Below, piece by piece: positions 41,007 to 49,969 of a DNA stretch of 52,135 nucleotides (position 1 is the stretch's first letter; every line of letters starts with the position of its first letter). The notes below the pieces were generated by a model. It worked only from the letters and a program-made list of their open reading frames with translations. It ran no database searches and was not told where the DNA came from. This stretch comes from Clostridia bacterium. Lineage in GTDB: Bacteria > Bacillota > Clostridia > Christensenellales > Borkfalkiaceae. Location of the stretch: contig JAJPYR010000083.1 in NCBI GenBank assembly GCA_021204825.1, positions 1 through 52,135 of the forward strand, in the 5' to 3' direction. Position numbers and translations under genes: made by a program.

Positions 41007-41147
41007 AACAGTTATTAAATTCAAGCACAGACTTTAACACTTCCCCGGGCCGTAGCAGAAGAGCCCCCATATGGCAGAGCTCCTTTGTGCTGTATGCCGT
41101 TTAACAATATCACTTAAAGGCAGTCCAGAATGGCATTTGTGAAGCCG

Positions 41148-41231
41148 TTACACATTTTACATACCAAAAAAGTGTATGGATTACACATTTTTCATAGATA
41201 AAGCAGATTATGTTGTGCATAGTGCACAAAC
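41148..41231. repeat. Palindromic array DR2, second copy of DR1
   Basis: TTACAC at 41148 and 41181 (33 bp), TTGTGCATAGTGCACAA (41213-41229); about 65 bp closely matching DR1 at +225 bp. Confidence 0.93.
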
Positions 41232-41267
41232 TATGGGCTCTTGTGTGCACCGGTCTTTGCCGCAAAA

Positions 41268-41293
41268 AGAGCCCTGCCGTACGGCAGGGCTCT
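41268..41293 (-). terminator. Terminator of the RNA ligase gene
   Basis: Perfect 26-bp palindrome AGAGCCCTGCCGTACGGCAGGGCTCT with T-run on minus strand. Confidence 0.85.
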
Positions 41294-41313
41294 CTCTTTC
41301 CCCGTTATTGCTG

Positions 41314-42447
41314 TTACAGATTGTGCTTCAGCAGGTACTTGTTGCTGATGCACTTGAAGCTTGTGGTGTTGTCGTGGTCACGGATCACCACTCCCTCGCG
41401 GAGGGTGTCGCAGACTGCGGACTTGCCGTCCGCATAGGCAAGCATTTCATCCACAGCGGGAAGCAGGATGAAGTTGTCGTCCAGGATGGGCACCCAGCGC
41501 ATGCCGTATGCTGCCATGATGTCCTTTGCCTCGCAGGAGTCTATCTTCTTGCCGTCTATGATGAGGTTGAAGCAGAAGATTTCGTACTCCTTGAGCTTGT
41601 ACCTGTTATCCTGTATGCCAGGCCCTACGGTCTCGCCCTGCAGGATGACTGTGGATGCATTGCGCTTTTTTGCAAGGTCCGTGAGGATGTCCTGGATCTT
41701 GTACTTGAAGGCTATCACCCAGTAGAAGTTGTCATCGTAGTAACACTTCTGGTTCATGTCTTCCTGCCGTACGTTGCGGGAGCATACGACAAACTCGTAC
41801 TTCCTGCGCCTGATGCGGCGCAGGCCGTATGTGGAAGACGTGCCGTCTATCTTCTCCGTCACCACCATGGGCTTGCCCTTGTACTCTTCCAGCACTTCAG
41901 GCATGTTCTGCAGACGGATCTCATCTGTCTTGGTGATCCAGTCCGGGAACTTCCCTGATGACTTCTTGGGAAGCAGGAACCTGAAGGCAAGCTTTCTAAA
42001 CCACCTGAACTTCATGAACCACTTGAAAACCCTGTTCTTTGAGAGCTTCCTGTGGCACTGCTTCAGGCGCATCATGTCATCCGCCGGCTTCGGCTTGGGG
42101 ATGACATCCTCTATCTCCGTAATCTTCAGCACTCCGGTGACGTCCTCGCCTATGGCGTGCTTTGTGGTGTCGTGCAGTATGGTCATGGGGAAGACTATTC
42201 CCTGTGACAGGACTCCCTTCATCTTGATCGTCTTGATCCTGTACTTGCGCTTCTCAAGGAAGGCGAAGTCCGGGTTGTCCTTGTCCACAACGCTGTCTAT
42301 CTCTATGTATACGCACAGGTCTCCGGGATTGAACTCGTCCTTGTTCGCGATGCACTGCCATCCAAGAACCCCGACAAGCTCTATCCTGTCCGCGCCCTCT
42401 ATTGGACGCTTCCATTCTATCTTCTCTATATGGGCTAATTTTCTCAT
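41314..42447 (-). CDS. RNA ligase, DraRnl/Rnl5-like
   Basis: N-terminal OB-fold-type region (ADRIELVGVLGWQCIANKDEFNPGDLCVYIEIDSVV), nucleotidyl-transfer motif VVTEKIDGTSST, ILQGETVGPGIQDN, REGVVIRD. Confidence 0.85.
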   Translation of the reverse strand: MRKLAHIEKIEWKRPIEGADRIELVGVLGWQCIANKDEFNPGDLCVYIEIDSVVDKDNPDFAFLEKRKYRIKTIKMKGVLSQGIVFPMTILHDTTKHAIGEDVTGVLKITEIEDVIPKPKPADDMMRLKQCHRKLSKNRVFKWFMKFRWFRKLAFRFLLPKKSSGKFPDWITKTDEIRLQNMPEVLEEYKGKPMVVTEKIDGTSSTYGLRRIRRRKYEFVVCSRNVRQEDMNQKCYYDDNFYWVIAFKYKIQDILTDLAKKRNASTVILQGETVGPGIQDNRYKLKEYEIFCFNLIIDGKKIDSCEAKDIMAAYGMRWVPILDDNFILLPAVDEMLAYADGKSAVCDTLREGVVIRDHDNTTSFKCISNKYLLKHNL

Positions 42448-42868
42448 TGTTCCCTCCGGTGTTTCATGTACGTGCCGTACATATAATCTCATGCATAAAC
42501 GGAATGCCCTGCGGGCCATGCAGCCAATATCCCGCGCTCTCAGCTTCCCTGGCAGACGGACGGCACCAACGGGGAAATGTGCCGTCTGCTTCTCTGTCTG
42601 CCCCCTGTATCCTTCCGGCAGCCGTTTAAGAGCCTATACATTAACACCCGGAAAAGGGATTGTCAATCCAAAAATACCCCTGAAATTCTATAAATTCCGC
42701 CCTTCAAAAAATTTATACGTCTTTTGCGGAAATACTACGTATTATACACATATAATTAACATTTTGCGCACATTGGCGCTTGTATAATTTTCTGTATAAC
42801 TGCATATAAAAAGAGCCCGGCCGTCCTGGCAGAGCTCTTGCGTATCTGTGTGGATTTTGTGTGTGCGG

Positions 42869-43261
42869 CTAGATCCGGATGGTCCTTGAGGGGGCTGTGA
42901 AGGATGAAATTACGGCCACGGCATCCTTGAAATAGTACACAACGTTGTTGCCGTCCCCTGGCTGGTACATGGCCTTGAGCTCCGGATAGCTGTCCAGAAG
43001 AGCTGCCTGCGCCTCTATGCGGTCATCCTCCACGAGGGTGCCGGAAAGGCGGAGCCACTCTGTTCCGTCAAAGGCGCACAGCTCCACTTTGGGGTTGGCG
43101 GCTATCTGCTTTGCAACGTCCTTCACTTTGCCTGTCTGGATGTACAGCTTCCCTTCATACTCATTTATGGTGCCGAAGGCCCTTACCCTGGGCTGGTCCC
43201 CGTCTACGGTGGCGAGATAATACACCCCGCACTTTCTGATAAACTCACAAACTTCGTTCAT
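42869..43261 (-). CDS. Pyridoxamine 5'-phosphate oxidase family protein
   Basis: YYLATVDGDQPRVRAFGTINEYEGKLYIQTGKVKDVAKQIAANPKVEL. Confidence 0.9.
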   Translation of the reverse strand: MNEVCEFIRKCGVYYLATVDGDQPRVRAFGTINEYEGKLYIQTGKVKDVAKQIAANPKVELCAFDGTEWLRLSGTLVEDDRIEAQAALLDSYPELKAMYQPGDGNNVVYYFKDAVAVISSFTAPSRTIRI

Positions 43262-43387
43262 GACCCGTTCTCCTTCTCATACAGGACCCCGCAGGCGCCT
43301 GAAACCTGCAGCATCCTTTGCAGCAATATAATACAGACTTCAACAGGATGGTGTCAAGAGCCATTATGGGAACATATACGGCATATT

Positions 43388-44515
43388 TCAGCCTTGCATG
43401 TCCTTTGCCACGGCAAGGGCATCCCTTGCATATGCGCACCAGTCCGGGTCCAGCTCCATCATGACACACTTCCTTCCAAGGGATGCTGCCGCCACTCCTG
43501 CAGACCCGGAACCGGCAAAGCAGTCCAGGACTATATCACCGGGATATGTTGTTGCCTGTATGGCATGCTCCAGCAGGGGCACAGGCTTCTCCGCAGGATG
43601 TTTGCCCTTGTGCGGACGGACGTTCTCAAAGGTCCAAACGTCCGTGAATTCAACGTCTTTGGACACATTGAACGGCCGTATTATGTCTTCATATTCCGGC
43701 ATATCTGCAACTCCGGCACCCTCTAAGGCGGCCTTAAGCCTTCCGTACTGTTCCCTGCCGGGAATGCTCCTGCCGGCTTCCCAGTTGGCAATTGCTCCGC
43801 CGTGGTTTACATTGCCATACTCTCCGGTAATGGACGCCAGCTGCCGTATGCTCATGCCCGCTTCCCTGCGCCATGCAGCAAGGCTTGCGGCAAAGTAACT
43901 GCTATGTAGACTGCCTTCCGCCGTGTTCTCCATGAACAGAATCTTCTCAGAGTACGGATACCACTGCCGCATGGACGCCTTGTGCATCTTCTGTTTCCAG
44001 CCGTCATAGCCGGACTCGTTGGGCTTGGTCCAGGTAATCTCAGACAGCACGTGGAAATAGTCGGAGAACATCACCTGCAGCTGCGCAGACATGGACGTGG
44101 AGCAGAAACAGAATATGCTTCCGCTGTATCTCAGCACCCTCTTCCACTCTGCGGCATACTGCCTCATCCAGCCAATGTAATCCGCATCCTTTGCAAAGCT
44201 TGTGTCCACGGCAATGTTCCGCTTCTTTGTGGTGTGATACTACGGAGGGTCTGTAAGGATCAGGGAGATGCTGTGGTCCGGGAGCTTTGCCATAAGCTCC
44301 AGAGAGTCCCCCTGCAGAATAAGGGACCTGTCCGTACGGCAGACTGCGCCTGCATATGCATTGCAGATGTCTTCAAACACTTTTCCGCTGTCCAAGGCCT
44401 GCGTTCCTCCCCTCTTTCTGCTGCACATATGATACCATACAGATGCCTTGGTTTGCAATGGCCGCCGGGGCTTTTGGGAGTCTTTACAAGGCCACGCGTA
44501 TGCGCCAAAAAGCAA
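43388..44515 (-). pseudogene. DNA (adenine/cytosine-N4) methyltransferase interrupted by in-frame TAG in the DPPY motif
   Basis: Upstream frame ends ...SISLILTDPP-TAG, continues in the same frame YHTTKKRNIAVDTSFAK...; downstream VLDCFAGSGSAGVAA SAM-binding motif and internal HTH-like segment. Confidence 0.8.
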
Positions 44516-44519
44516 CCGG

Positions 44520-44538
44520 ACACTTTACAGTAAAGTGT
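44520..44538. promoter_or_regulatory. Perfect 19-bp palindrome ACACTTTACAGTAAAGTGT (candidate operator)
   Basis: 9+1+9 inverted repeat immediately 5' of the methyltransferase reading frame. Confidence 0.5.
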
Positions 44539-44725
44539 ATAACATCACCGGATATGCCCCAGACAACGTCATTTTGGTTGGAGTCCAAGCCGGATCTGTA
44601 ATATAATGGCATATGTATAAACAGTTATCATATGATAATATAACACAGATTGGAGGCACATTCGCTGCCTGTGGGAGACCTTTCCGTGTGCATTGGAATA
44701 TACAGACATATTATACGGAGAAGGG

Positions 44726-45517
44726 ATGCGCAGACACAAAAGGGATGCACATGCATCCAAGAAAATGGAAACAGAAGCCGATACAGGCACAGGCAAAGAG
44801 ATGAACACTGCAGGCATGGGTGCGCTGCAGACCATTATAGCGGAAGACAATGAGTACAGGAAAAAGCTGTTCGCTCTGCATGATGTAGACGGCCGCAGAA
44901 GGCTCTTCATGTACGGCGTGGAGTTTGTGTTCCTGTACATAATAGGCATCTGCATGGCGTTTTTGGGATGGGTTGTGGAGAATGCCGCCAAGATGATAAC
45001 CCAGGGCATCATAGACTCCAGATACCATATCCTCCCCTTCATATCCCCATACGCGCTCATAGTCTTCGCCTTTCATGTCGTTGTGGGAGACATAGACAAC
45101 TTCACGTTCTTCGGCCACAAGGTCTTCAAAAGCAGGACCGTTAAGAGCATAATCCTCTCAAACGTCATTACCCTTGCCCTGTTCTGCTCGCTTACATTCC
45201 TCGGGGAGCTTGCCGTGGGCAATTTGTGGGACAAGTGCTTCGGGGTGCAGCTCTGGAACTACACCGGCCAGCCTATGCACGTAACGCAGTATGCGGGGCT
45301 CATTCCCGCCCTCGGATACGGCGTGGGATGTTACCTCCTTTTCCGCCTTGTGTACACGCCTGTGCTGGGGCTTGTGAGACGGAAAATGAAGTACAGGGTG
45401 GCGAGGATAATATGCCTCACGCTGGGCATAGCCATAGTGCTGGACACACTGCGGATGATGGTGTGCATTATGGCCTTCGGAGAGGCGCCTATGTTATGGA
45501 GCGTGTGCTTCAGATGA
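44726..45517 (+). CDS. Putative ABC transporter permease (CmpB-like) membrane protein
   Basis: Multi-TM protein with FLGELAVGNLWDKCFGVQLWNYTGQPMHVTQYAGLIPALGYG. Confidence 0.8.
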   Translation: MRRHKRDAHASKKMETEADTGTGKEMNTAGMGALQTIIAEDNEYRKKLFALHDVDGRRRLFMYGVEFVFLYIIGICMAFLGWVVENAAKMITQGIIDSRYHILPFISPYALIVFAFHVVVGDIDNFTFFGHKVFKSRTVKSIILSNVITLALFCSLTFLGELAVGNLWDKCFGVQLWNYTGQPMHVTQYAGLIPALGYGVGCYLLFRLVYTPVLGLVRRKMKYRVARIICLTLGIAIVLDTLRMMVCIMAFGEAPMLWSVCFR

Positions 45518-45621
45518 CCTCAGAGGACAGAATTTGGGAGCCCTGCACCTGAGCCGGCCGGGCCTTTTGCAAGCCTCCAAGAGCGTATATGCGGCCTGTT
45601 TTGGAGGTTAGGAGCAATTTT

Positions 45622-45655
45622 AAAGGAGCCCTGCGGTTTGCGGGACTCCCTTTTT
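45622..45655. terminator. Bidirectional terminator between permease gene and pnp
   Basis: AAAGGAGcCCTGCggttTGCGGGaCTCCCTTTTT. Confidence 0.75.
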
Positions 45656-45688
45656 GTGTCTGTTATATGGTCTGTGGCTGTGGGCTGG

Positions 45689-47785
45689 TTAGGAGAGTTT
45701 TTCGAGGAGCTTGAGGTCTATGCCCTTCTCGCCTATCTTGATGATCTCAACCTTGACAGTGTCGCCGATGTTGAGAACGTCTTCAACGCGGTCTATGCGC
45801 CTGTTGGACATCTTGGAGATGTGAATCATGCCGTCCTTGCCGGGGGCGAACTCTACGAATGCGCCGAACTGAAGGATGCGCACTACGGTGCCTACGAACA
45901 TGTCGCCGACCTCGGGGTCATGGGCTATGGAGAGGATTATGGATTTGGCGCGCATTGCATCCTCTATAGGGCCCATTGTGGAGATGTAGCCGTTTCCGGA
46001 GTCATCATCGTTGAACTCGATGTCCGTGCCGGTCTCCTCCATGATCTTCTTGATGACGGAGCCCTTGGAACCGATGACATCGCCGATCTTCTCAGGGTCA
46101 ATGAAGAAGGATACGATCTTCGGTGCGTATGAGGAGAGCTGCGGAGCGACCTCGGGAACACACTCAAGCATCTTGCCCAGGATGAACTGGCGGCCTTCGT
46201 TGGCCTGCTCTATGGCGGCCTTCATTATCTCACGGGTTATGCCCTTGATCTTTATGTCCATCTGGATGGCCGTGATTCCGGATACGGTGCCGGCCACCTT
46301 GAAGTCCATGTCCCCTAAGAAGTCCTCAAGGCCCTGGATGTCCGTAAGAACACGGAACTCGCCGGACTCCTGGTCCTTTATAAGGCCCATTGCAACGCCC
46401 GCTACGGGTGCCTTGATGGGAACGCCTGCATCCATGAGGGCCATTGTGGAGCCGCAGACGGATGCCATTGAGGATGAGCCGTTGGAGGACATTATGTCGT
46501 TTACCACACGGATGGCGTACGGGAAGGACTGCTCATCCGGAAGAACCGGTATGAGGGCGCGCTCTGCAAGAGCGCCGTGGCCTATCTCACGCCTGCCGGG
46601 TGAACGCAGAGCCTTTGCTTCGCCGGTGCAGTATCCGGGGAAGTTGTACTGGTGCATGTATCTCTTCTCTGTCTCATCATCCAGGCCTTCAAGCTTCTGG
46701 GCCTCGCCAAGCATTGCAAGGGTGCATGTCGTGAGGGTCTGTGTCTGGCCTCTTGTGAAGACTGCGGAGCCGTGAACCCTGGGAAGAACACCGCGCTCGC
46801 ACCATATGGGGCGGACATCTTTTAATCCTCTGCCGTCCGGGCGGATGCCCTGGTTGAAGACCTTCGCGCGGACCTTCTCCTTTGTGAGATAGTACATGGA
46901 ATCTTTGATGTCCCTTGCGCCGTCCGGATAGATGTCCGCAAAGTGCTCAAGGACCTCGTCCTCCACCTGCTGCTGGCGAGCCTCGCGCTCTGCGCGGTCA
47001 TATGTCTCTATTGCCCAGTCCACCTTCTCTGCCGCGTATGCGCGCACGGCGGCGTCTATCTCTTCATTGGGATGATACAGCTCTATTTCTTTCTTGGGCT
47101 TGCCCACAGCGGGAACTATCTCATCCTCTATGAAATGGCATATCTTCTCTATCTCTTCCTGTCCGAAGATGATGGCGTTGACCATCTCATCGTTGGTGAC
47201 CTCGTCCGCGCCTGCCTCTATCATGAGAATGGCGTCCTTTGTGCCTGCAAGGTTGAGATGTATGCGGCTTCTTGCTCTCTGGTCTGCATCCGGGTTGATG
47301 ACATACTTGCCGTCCACAAGGCCTACGACAACGGAGCCTGTGGGGCCTGCCCAGGGGATGTCTGAGATTGCGAGGGCTACGGATGAGCCTATCATTGCGA
47401 GGGGCTCAGGGGATACGTCCGGCTCTACGGAAAGGGCCTGGGCTATGACTACTACGTCATTGTAGAACCCCTTCGGGAAAAGGGGGCGAAGCGGGCGGTC
47501 TATGAGGCGGGCCGTAAGTATGGCCTTGTCCGAGGCCCTGCCTTCACGCTTCTTGAATCCGCCGGGAATCTTGCCCACGGAATACATCTTCTCCTCATAG
47601 TCCACCTGGAGAGGGAAGAAGTCTATGCCCTCGCGCGGAGCGTCCGACATGCAGACGGTGACCAGCACCGCCGTGTCCCCGCAGCGCACCAGAGCAGCTC
47701 CGTTGGCCTGTTCGGCGTACTTGCCGGTCTCAACTATGAGCTCCCTGCCGCCTACAGTCGTGCTGAACTGCTTGAAATTAACCAT
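45689..47785 (-). CDS. pnp: Polyribonucleotide nucleotidyltransferase
   Basis: Two RNase PH domains, KH (IGSKGSVIKKIMEETGTDIEF) and S1 (GDMFVGTVVRILQFGAFVEFAPGKDGMIHISKMS). Confidence 0.97.
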   Translation of the reverse strand: MVNFKQFSTTVGGRELIVETGKYAEQANGAALVRCGDTAVLVTVCMSDAPREGIDFFPLQVDYEEKMYSVGKIPGGFKKREGRASDKAILTARLIDRPLRPLFPKGFYNDVVVIAQALSVEPDVSPEPLAMIGSSVALAISDIPWAGPTGSVVVGLVDGKYVINPDADQRARSRIHLNLAGTKDAILMIEAGADEVTNDEMVNAIIFGQEEIEKICHFIEDEIVPAVGKPKKEIELYHPNEEIDAAVRAYAAEKVDWAIETYDRAEREARQQQVEDEVLEHFADIYPDGARDIKDSMYYLTKEKVRAKVFNQGIRPDGRGLKDVRPIWCERGVLPRVHGSAVFTRGQTQTLTTCTLAMLGEAQKLEGLDDETEKRYMHQYNFPGYCTGEAKALRSPGRREIGHGALAERALIPVLPDEQSFPYAIRVVNDIMSSNGSSSMASVCGSTMALMDAGVPIKAPVAGVAMGLIKDQESGEFRVLTDIQGLEDFLGDMDFKVAGTVSGITAIQMDIKIKGITREIMKAAIEQANEGRQFILGKMLECVPEVAPQLSSYAPKIVSFFIDPEKIGDVIGSKGSVIKKIMEETGTDIEFNDDDSGNGYISTMGPIEDAMRAKSIILSIAHDPEVGDMFVGTVVRILQFGAFVEFAPGKDGMIHISKMSNRRIDRVEDVLNIGDTVKVEIIKIGEKGIDLKLLEKLS

Positions 47786-47924
47786 AATGCAAACTCCTGT
47801 GTTCTTGTGCCTGAGGCACCCGCCTCAGACTGTATATGAATGATTTTTAGACAGTTTAAGTGTGATGAAAGGGAAATTTTAATGTAAAAGAGAGCGAGGT
47901 CTTTGCGCCCGCTCCCTTTTAATG

Positions 47925-48179
47925 TCACTTTCTTAAGTTCAGTGCCGCGATTATAGCACGGTATCTCTCAATGTCCTTGCTCTTGAGATAATCCAGAAGG
48001 CCACGTCTTTGGCCTACCATTTTAAGAAGGCCGCGGCGGCTGTGGTTGTCATGGATATGCACCTTCAGGTGCTCATTGAGATGGTTGATGCGCTCTGTCA
48101 AAAGAGCAATCTGCACTTCGGGGGAACCCGTATCCCCTTCCTTGCGGCCGTACTTGGCAATGATTTCGGCTTTGTCCAT
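47925..48179 (-). CDS. rpsO: 30S ribosomal protein S15
   Basis: [55 protein letters not shown]. Confidence 0.98.
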   Translation of the reverse strand: MDKAEIIAKYGRKEGDTGSPEVQIALLTERINHLNEHLKVHIHDNHSRRGLLKMVGQRRGLLDYLKSKDIERYRAIIAALNLRK

Positions 48180-48561
48180 TATGTTTATCCTCCAAAAGAA
48201 TGGAACTTGATTCACGGGAATCAAAGCGGGCATCGAGTGCTTGCTCCTCTTTGAAACCGTAGCCTAAACATAATATCATAAGACTTTTCAAATGGCAAAT
48301 GAAATTTGTATCTTTTAACCCCAAAATCCGTCCAAAATCCGTCCAATCCGCCAAAAATTCCTAACCACTGTTATATAGTACAAAACCCCTGTCTACGTAC
48401 CGGGACTGCGCACCGTCATGGTACCTAACAAGGCCCGTACACGGGCATTGCAGCAGCATCACAAGGGCTTTGCAGGCTTCATATGCATTTGACAACCCTC
48501 CCTCCAAGTGCTATATTAACGGCATCCTTTTAAGGGACCGGAGCCCTAAGCTCCGGATAGG

Positions 48562-49473
48562 ATGCGGGACATGTTCATTGCTTTAAACGGGCAGCTTGCC
48601 AGCGGAAAGAGCACTATATGCAGGATTCTGGAGAAACGGTACGGCTTCTCCACTTTCTCCACGGGCCAGATCCAGAGGGGCCTTGCCAACGAGATGGGCA
48701 TAACAACGCTGGAGCTCAACGAGCTCGGCATGAAGGACTACCACTATGACTACATCATAGACGGGCGCCTTTCCCAGTACGCAAAGGAAAACACGGACAA
48801 GGACATTATCTTTGACTCCCGCATGGCCTGGCACTTCGTTGAAGGCGCATACAGGATACACCTTCTGGTCTCTCCTATAATAGCTGCGGAGCGCGTGTAC
48901 GGCAAGCGCGAGACCAGGGAAGAGACATACCACAGCGTGCAGGAAGCCATGGAGGACCTCATCAAGCGCCGCCAGGTTGAAGCCGAGAGATACAAGGTCA
49001 TATACCACGCCAACATGATGGACTTCAGAAACTATGATTTAATCATAGACACCAGCACCCTTGCCCCTGAGGGCATCTGCGACATCATATATGACAACAT
49101 AAAAGACCTGCTTGAATCACACAAGCAGATCTCTTCCTCCGGGAATCATTCCCCCAGGATATATCTCTCCCCTAAGAACATCTACCCCTCCGGACAGGCA
49201 GAGCCCTGCGGCCCGGAGCCCAGCCTCGTGCAGGTTCTCAAGGTAGAAGACAGCATGTACATATACAGGGGTGCGGAAATCATCAAGGCCGCAAACATGA
49301 AGCAAGTACAACTTCCCTTTGTGGAAGTTGTCATGGCTGCCCAGGATGATGAGCTTATCCCCGGCACTTCCGTCTCAGCCAAAGACTTCGTGAAGACCAC
49401 AAAAGCAGACATTGCCGCTTGGGAGAATGATAACGGCTTCAAGTACGGCTATATCCCGGACAGGATACACTGA
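48562..49473 (+). CDS. Cytidylate kinase-like P-loop protein with extra C-terminal domain
   Basis: NGQLASGKSTICRILEKRYGF, IIDGRLSQYAKENTDKDIIFDSRMAWHF. Confidence 0.8.
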   Translation: MRDMFIALNGQLASGKSTICRILEKRYGFSTFSTGQIQRGLANEMGITTLELNELGMKDYHYDYIIDGRLSQYAKENTDKDIIFDSRMAWHFVEGAYRIHLLVSPIIAAERVYGKRETREETYHSVQEAMEDLIKRRQVEAERYKVIYHANMMDFRNYDLIIDTSTLAPEGICDIIYDNIKDLLESHKQISSSGNHSPRIYLSPKNIYPSGQAEPCGPEPSLVQVLKVEDSMYIYRGAEIIKAANMKQVQLPFVEVVMAAQDDELIPGTSVSAKDFVKTTKADIAAWENDNGFKYGYIPDRIH

Positions 49474-49500
49474 CCCGGAGCATTGTATGAAACACAAGTC

Positions 49501-49531
49501 AAAGCTCCCTGCTTTCATTGCGGGGAGCTTT
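49501..49531. terminator. Terminator
   Basis: AAAGCTCCCtgctttcattgcGGGGAGCTTT. Confidence 0.75.
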
Positions 49532-49566
49532 CATAGTATCCGGCTGTGGCTTGTGCCTTTGCGGCA

Positions 49567-49749
49567 TCAGATGCCAAACTCCTGCTTAAGAATGGCCTCA
49601 AACTCTTCCTGTGTGTACGTCTTGCCTTCCTTGGATGCCTGCACCCTTTTCTTAAGGAGCTCCATGAGCTCATCCTCTGTCATGTCCTCAATGCATATGA
49701 GTCCGGTTTTCTTGTCTCTGTTCTCTTCCATATGATACCTCTCATGCAT
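49567..49749 (-). CDS. Small hypothetical protein
   Basis: 60-aa frame MHERYHMEENRDKKTGLICIEDMTEDELMELLKKRVQASKEGKTYTQEEFEAILKQEFGI; plausible charged composition only. Confidence 0.5.
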   Translation of the reverse strand: MHERYHMEENRDKKTGLICIEDMTEDELMELLKKRVQASKEGKTYTQEEFEAILKQEFGI

Positions 49750-49969
49750 CCCTGCTTTGCCGGGAATGAGAACATTACAATCATGAATTTTGGCAAGTCA
49801 ATAATACCTGCGGAAAGAGACTCATTTTTGTGCAGAAATACAGTAATATGTGTAGTATTTTTGTTTTTTTCGTATAACGAAAAACACAGATTCTGTGCAT
49901 GTTAAAAGCCCTCCGGACTGGGCCGGGGAGCTTCCGCTGTACAGGTTATTTCGTTACACCCAGCGGGTG

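Noticed and set aside
41756-42787. 343-aa + strand ORF opposite the RNA ligase
   Set aside because: Antisense to a clear RNA ligase frame; Ser/Arg-rich shadow translation.
44226-44255. Pyrrolysine or recoded amber in the methyltransferase
   Set aside because: TAG is used as an ordinary terminal stop in several genes here and no Pyl machinery is visible.
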